Shown in pieces: positions 6,739 to 10,029 of a DNA stretch of 10,029 bases (positions are counted from its first letter, which is position 1; each line of letters begins with the position of its first letter). The stretch lies in the NCBI GenBank assembly GCA_902767285.1, contig CACXHC010000131.1, positions 1 through 10,029 on the forward strand, given 5' to 3'. The notes under the pieces are model-generated. The model was not told the DNA's origin, did no database searches, and saw only the letters and a list, made by a program, of their open reading frames with translations. The stretch is from an uncultured Ruminococcus sp. Its GTDB lineage: Bacteria > Bacillota > Clostridia > Oscillospirales > Acutalibacteraceae. The position numbers and the translations under genes are program-made.

Positions 6739-6774
6739 CCGTACCCGTTTTTTCGGGTACGGCTGTTATAATTT
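6739..6774 (+). terminator. Hairpin between purC and purF
   Basis: CCGTACCCG (6739-6747), a T6 loop, and CGGGTACGG (6754-6762) form a perfect 9-bp, GC-rich stem. The bases after it (CTGTTATAATTTAATTT) are only moderately T-rich, so it may terminate partly rather than fully, giving more purE-purC than purF mRNA. It shares the core GTACCCG/CGGGTAC with the inverted repeat behind mutS2. A promoter overlaps its 3' flank. Confidence 0.65.
6764..6772 (+). promoter_or_regulatory. Extended -10 promoter for purF
   Basis: TGTTATAAT (6764-6772) is a perfect extended -10 element (TGnTATAAT). No good -35 box lies at the expected spot, which falls inside the hairpin; extended -10 promoters often do without one. 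Transcription would begin near 6779, about 22 nt before the purF ATG. It would allow purF-purM-purN to be expressed separately from purE-purC. Confidence 0.5.
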
Positions 6775-6800
6775 AATTTAAGATAAAGTGGGAGTTTTTT

Positions 6801-8264
6801 ATGATAACAGAATCAAAAATACATGAAGAATGCGGCGTATTTGCTGTATTCAGTTCCGAAAAAACCGACGTTGCCTCAACCGTTTATTATGGTCTTTTTG
6901 CACTTCAGCACAGAGGTCAAGAGGGCTGCGGTATAGCAATAAATGATGATGGCGTTATAAGTTGTTATAAAGATCTTGGTCTGGTAAATGATGTTTTTAG
7001 TCATAGCGTTATGGATAAACTCGGTCACGGAAATATGGCGATAGGTCATGTTCGCTACGGTACAACCGGAAACAACGACCGAAACAACGTTCAGCCTATT
7101 GTCGTAAATCATGTAAAGGGCAGAATGGCTCTTGCACATAACGGCAATCTCATAAACTCGACAGAGCTTAGGGAAGCTCTCGAACTCAAAGGCTCAATAT
7201 TCCACACAACAAGCGATACCGAAGTTATATCATACATAATAACAAAAGAAAGACTCACGGCCCCTTCTATCGAAGAAGCTGTAAACAAAGCTATGGACAG
7301 TTTAGAGGGGGCATACTCGCTTGTTGTTATGTCGCCGTCAAAACTTATTGCGGCAAGAGATCCTAAAGGATTCCGCCCGCTTTGCTATGGCAGAACCGAG
7401 GACGGCAGATATATAATCGCCTCCGAAACTTGTGCTTTAGATGCAGTAGGTGCAAAATTCGTGAGAGATATAGAACCCGGTGAGATAATCGTAATTACAA
7501 GAGATGGTATTCAATCCATAAAAGAACATTGTGGAAAAGAAAAACAGTCATTGTGTATTTTTGAATATATCTACTTTGCAAGACCCGACTCATTTGTTGA
7601 CGGAAGAAGCGTTCATGCGGCAAGAGTTAGAGCCGGCGAGCTTTTGGCAAAAACTCACCCCGTTGAGGCAGATGTTGTAATCGGTGTTCCCGATTCCGGA
7701 CTTGATGCTGCTATCGGTTACGCAAAGGCATCGGGTATTCCTTATGGAATCGGATTTATTAAGAATAAATATATCGGAAGAACGTTTATTGCTCCCGGTC
7801 AGAAATCCAGAGAGGACAGAGTTAAAATAAAACTTAATCCCATTGCAGAAGTTGTTTCGGGCAAGAGAGTTGTTATGGTTGATGATTCTATCGTAAGAGG
7901 AACGACAAGTGCGAGAATCGTTAGACTTATAAGAGAAGCCGGAGCAACGGAAGTTCATGTAAGATCTTCTGCACCGCCGTTTATAGCTCCCTGCTACTAC
8001 GGTGTTGATATAGACTCAAAAGACAAGCTCATCGCCTGCAATCACCCAATGGACGAAATCAGAGAAATCATCGGTGCAGATACACTCGGTTATCTCAATT
8101 TTGATGATGTTGAGAAAATCGCCGAGGGCAGTCACTGCGGCGGATTCTGTGTTGCCTGTTTCAACGAGGTTTATCCGACAAGACCTCCCAAGGGAACCAA
8201 AAATAAATTTGAACAGCCCATTCCCGAAGAAATAAAAAACAAAGTTAAAAAAGGAGAGGAATAA
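6801..8264 (+). CDS. purF: PurF, amidophosphoribosyltransferase
   Basis: PurF makes 5-phosphoribosylamine from PRPP and glutamine, the committed first step of purine synthesis, and is the usual point of feedback inhibition by nucleotides. The 487 residues comprise an N-terminal Ntn glutaminase domain and a C-terminal phosphoribosyltransferase domain. A 10-residue propeptide ends before Cys11, the nucleophile (HEECGVF). Also visible are HRGQEG (37-42), GHVRYGTTG (82-90), HNGNL (113-117), SSDT-type TTSDTEV (136-142) and the PRPP loop VVMVDDSIVRGTTS (357-370). Cysteines at 252, 398, 446, 450 and 453 match the Fe-S type found in Bacillus PurF, but the last group is CxxxCxxC rather than CxxCxxC. 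GTGGGAG (6788-6794) lies 6 nt before the ATG. The stop overlaps the purM start by one base. Confidence 0.97.
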   Translation: MITESKIHEECGVFAVFSSEKTDVASTVYYGLFALQHRGQEGCGIAINDDGVISCYKDLGLVNDVFSHSVMDKLGHGNMAIGHVRYGTTGNNDRNNVQPIVVNHVKGRMALAHNGNLINSTELREALELKGSIFHTTSDTEVISYIITKERLTAPSIEEAVNKAMDSLEGAYSLVVMSPSKLIAARDPKGFRPLCYGRTEDGRYIIASETCALDAVGAKFVRDIEPGEIIVITRDGIQSIKEHCGKEKQSLCIFEYIYFARPDSFVDGRSVHAARVRAGELLAKTHPVEADVVIGVPDSGLDAAIGYAKASGIPYGIGFIKNKYIGRTFIAPGQKSREDRVKIKLNPIAEVVSGKRVVMVDDSIVRGTTSARIVRLIREAGATEVHVRSSAPPFIAPCYYGVDIDSKDKLIACNHPMDEIREIIGADTLGYLNFDDVEKIAEGSHCGGFCVACFNEVYPTRPPKGTKNKFEQPIPEEIKNKVKKGEE

Positions 8265-9316
8265 TGAAAAGTTTTAGCGAGAGCTACAAGGCGGCAGGCG
8301 TTGACATTACAGCCGGTTACAAAGCCGTTGAGCTTATGAAAAGTCACATAGCAAAAACTATGACCTCCGGTGTTGTTTCGGATATTGGCGGATTCGGCGG
8401 TCTGTTTGAACTCGATATGACAGGTATTACAAAACCTGTTCTTGTATCGGGAACTGATGGAGTAGGTACTAAACTCAAACTTGCATTTCTTCTCGACAAG
8501 CACAACACGGTTGGTATCGACTGCGTGGCTATGTGCGTCAATGATATTATCTGCTGTGGTGCTAAACCTCAATTCTTTTTGGATTATATCGCCTGCGGAA
8601 AGAACGTTCCCGAGAAAATAGCGTCTATTGTCGAAGGTATCGCCGAAGGCTGTGTGCAGTCGGGCTGTGCATTGGTAGGCGGAGAAACTGCCGAAATGCC
8701 CGGCTTCTACCCCGAACACGAATACGACCTCGCCGGATTCTCGGTAGGTGTGGTTGACAAGAGCAAAATTCTCGACAAAAACACAATTGTCGAAGGTGAT
8801 GTTATTATCGCACTCAAATCGAGCGGAGTTCACTCAAACGGATTCTCGCTTGTTAGAAAAGTTTTCGGAATAGGCGAGGACATTGTTCATGATATGGAAA
8901 TCATGAAGCCAATAGACGAACTCGGCGGAAGAACTATCGCCGAAACACTCCTCACTCCCACAAAAATATATGTAAAACCCATGCTCGCTCTTTTTGACGA
9001 AGTAAGAGTAAAAGCAGTTTCTCATATAACAGGCGGTGGATTTTATGAAAATATTCCCCGCAGTATACCGAAGGGATTCAGTGCAAAAATAAGCAAAGAT
9101 TCACTGCAAATTCTCCCCATATTCAAATTTATCATGGAAAAGGGAAATATTCCCGAAAGAGATATGTTCAACACATATAACATGGGTGTTGGAATGAGCG
9201 TTGTCGTAAGCAAGGAAGATGCCGAAAAAGCTGTGCAGATCCTCAAAAACAACGGCGAGGACGCTTATATAATGGGCGAGATCGTAAAAGGCGATGATGG
9301 AGTTATAATTTCTTAA
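8264..9316 (+). CDS. purM: PurM, AIR synthetase (FGAM cyclo-ligase)
   Basis: PurM closes the imidazole ring: FGAM plus ATP gives AIR, the substrate of the CAIR step. The 350 residues are the family length. Motifs seen are SGTDGVGTKL (62-71), MCVNDIICCGAKPQFFLDY (90-108), LVGGETAEMPGFY (137-149), GVHSNGFSLVRKV (188-200), TPTKIYVKP (231-239) and the loop HITGGGFYENIPR (254-266). The start overlaps the purF stop (TAATG, 8262-8266), with AAGGAGAGG (8251-8259) 4 nt upstream, so the two genes are translationally coupled. The gene is intact and ordinary for the family. purN follows after 25 nt. Confidence 0.97.
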   Translation: MKSFSESYKAAGVDITAGYKAVELMKSHIAKTMTSGVVSDIGGFGGLFELDMTGITKPVLVSGTDGVGTKLKLAFLLDKHNTVGIDCVAMCVNDIICCGAKPQFFLDYIACGKNVPEKIASIVEGIAEGCVQSGCALVGGETAEMPGFYPEHEYDLAGFSVGVVDKSKILDKNTIVEGDVIIALKSSGVHSNGFSLVRKVFGIGEDIVHDMEIMKPIDELGGRTIAETLLTPTKIYVKPMLALFDEVRVKAVSHITGGGFYENIPRSIPKGFSAKISKDSLQILPIFKFIMEKGNIPERDMFNTYNMGVGMSVVVSKEDAEKAVQILKNNGEDAYIMGEIVKGDDGVIIS

Positions 9317-9341
9317 ATCAAAAAAATAAGGTGGATCAGCT

Positions 9342-9962
9342 ATGGCAAGCGAAAAAATCAATATAGCTGTGTTTGTGTCGGGCGGCGGCACAAATTTGCA
9401 GGCTCTTATAGACAAGCAGAAGAGCGGAGTTATAAAAAGCGGTGAGATAAAACTCGTTATATCGAGCAATCCCGAGGCCTATGCCATAAAAAGAGCCAAT
9501 AAGGAGAAAATCCCGTGCGAAGTCATTTCAAAGAAAGACTGCTTGTCACAAAGTGATTTTGAAGATAAAATACTTGCTCTTCTCAAAAAATACAATATCG
9601 AGCTGATAGTTCTTGCAGGTTTCATGTGTATTTTGAGCGAGAGATTCACTTCAAAATACCCCAAAAGAATAGTTAACGTACACCCATCTTTGATACCGTC
9701 CTTCTGTGGAAAGGGATTCTATGGACTGAAAGTTCACGAAGCGGCATTGGCATACGGTGTAAAAGTTACGGGAGCAACAGTTCATTTTGTTAACGAGATT
9801 CCCGATGGCGGAGAGATAATCATGCAGAAAGCCGTTGAAGTGTGCGAGGGCGATACTCCCGAAACTCTGCAAAAAAGAGTTATGGTAAATGCCGAGTGGA
9901 TAATTCTTCCGCAGTCGGTCGAAAAAGTAAGTAAACAAATTAAGGAGTTACAAAATAAGTAG
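9342..9962 (+). CDS. purN: PurN, GAR transformylase
   Basis: PurN transfers a formyl group from 10-formyltetrahydrofolate to glycinamide ribonucleotide, the third step of the pathway. The 206 residues are normal length. The phosphate loop SGGGTNLQ (13-20) and the catalytic set Asn112, His114 (in NVHPSLIPSF, 112-121) and Asp155 (EIPDGGEI, 152-159) are visible. The GKGFYGLKVHEAAL stretch (123-136) is the common form in clostridial enzymes as I recall them. AAGGTGGA (9328-9335) precedes the ATG by 6 nt. It follows purM by 25 nt with no terminator, and a promoter begins just after its stop. Confidence 0.96.
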   Translation: MASEKINIAVFVSGGGTNLQALIDKQKSGVIKSGEIKLVISSNPEAYAIKRANKEKIPCEVISKKDCLSQSDFEDKILALLKKYNIELIVLAGFMCILSERFTSKYPKRIVNVHPSLIPSFCGKGFYGLKVHEAALAYGVKVTGATVHFVNEIPDGGEIIMQKAVEVCEGDTPETLQKRVMVNAEWIILPQSVEKVSKQIKELQNK

Positions 9963-9970
9963 TAAAAACA

Positions 9971-9999
9971 TTAACAAAAGTGTTTAAACGTGGTATAAT
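9971..9999 (+). promoter_or_regulatory. Promoter for the gene starting at 10022
   Basis: TTAACA (9971-9976), a 17-nt spacer and the consensus -10 box TATAAT (9994-9999) are seen, with TG at 9991-9992 giving the extended form TGGTATAAT. Transcription would start near 10006, about 16 nt before the ATG. The spacer contains the palindrome GTTTAAAC (9982-9989). Confidence 0.7.
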
Positions 10000-10021
10000 A
10001 TACTCATAAGGAAGTGAGCTT

Positions 10022-10029
10022 ATGAGTAA
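10022..10029 (+). CDS. Start of a gene cut by the window end
   Basis: Only ATGAGTAA is visible: Met-Ser and two bases of the third codon. AAGGAAGTGA (10008-10017) matches the anti-Shine-Dalgarno consensus at 9 of 10 positions, with 4 nt before the ATG, and its own promoter lies just upstream. In clostridial purine clusters of this order, purH (AICAR transformylase/IMP cyclohydrolase) or purD often comes next, but nothing in the sequence identifies the product here. Confidence 0.5.

Noticed and set aside
9342..9962. GKGFYGLKVHEAAL segment of PurN as an unusual insertion
   Set aside because: This form is, as far as I recall, typical of clostridial PurN and the catalytic Asn-His-Asp set is intact.

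Overview
The window is AT-rich chromosomal DNA with tightly packed genes, all on the + strand. Strong GGAGG-type ribosome binding sites, TTG starts, extended -10 promoters and the gene order era - yqzL-like - recO - mutS2 all point to a low-GC Firmicute. A clostridial relative, perhaps of the Oscillospiraceae/Ruminococcaceae type, is the likeliest source, but this is an inference from gene order and protein motifs rather than a database match.

Region 1 (about 80-4409) is a genome-maintenance and ribosome-assembly operon. A good promoter (TTGATT-17 nt-TAAAAT, with TG before the -10 box) drives era. It is followed by a small YqzL-like gene with a TTG start, then recO and mutS2. The YqzL-like frame has no stop before recO and runs 86 nt into it. 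No other convincing promoter is visible inside this block.

Region 2 (4410-5476) separates the two operons. It starts with 156 nt of inverted repeats, including two mutually exclusive pairings and a long T/A palindrome. Next comes a TTG-started gene for a membrane-anchored, extracytoplasmic protein of 229 residues, which distantly resembles Bacillus YpmS (DUF2140). A 221-nt regulatory gap follows, with an excellent promoter and a repeated 8-bp half-site flanking it.

Region 3 (5477-10029) is a de novo purine biosynthesis cluster: purE, purC, hairpin plus internal promoter, purF, purM, purN, then the first codons of another gene with its own promoter. In pathway order, PurF makes phosphoribosylamine, PurN formylates GAR, PurM closes the imidazole ring to AIR, PurE provides CAIR and PurC makes SAICAR. 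purD, purL/Q/S, purK, purB and purH are not in the window. The cut-off downstream gene could be purH on family grounds, but its sequence is not visible.

No mobile element, CRISPR array, tRNA, rRNA or known riboswitch was found. The coding content is mostly ordinary housekeeping. The parts worth a second look are the intergenic structures, the yqzL/recO overlap, the YpmS-like protein and the segmented promoter layout of the purine cluster.
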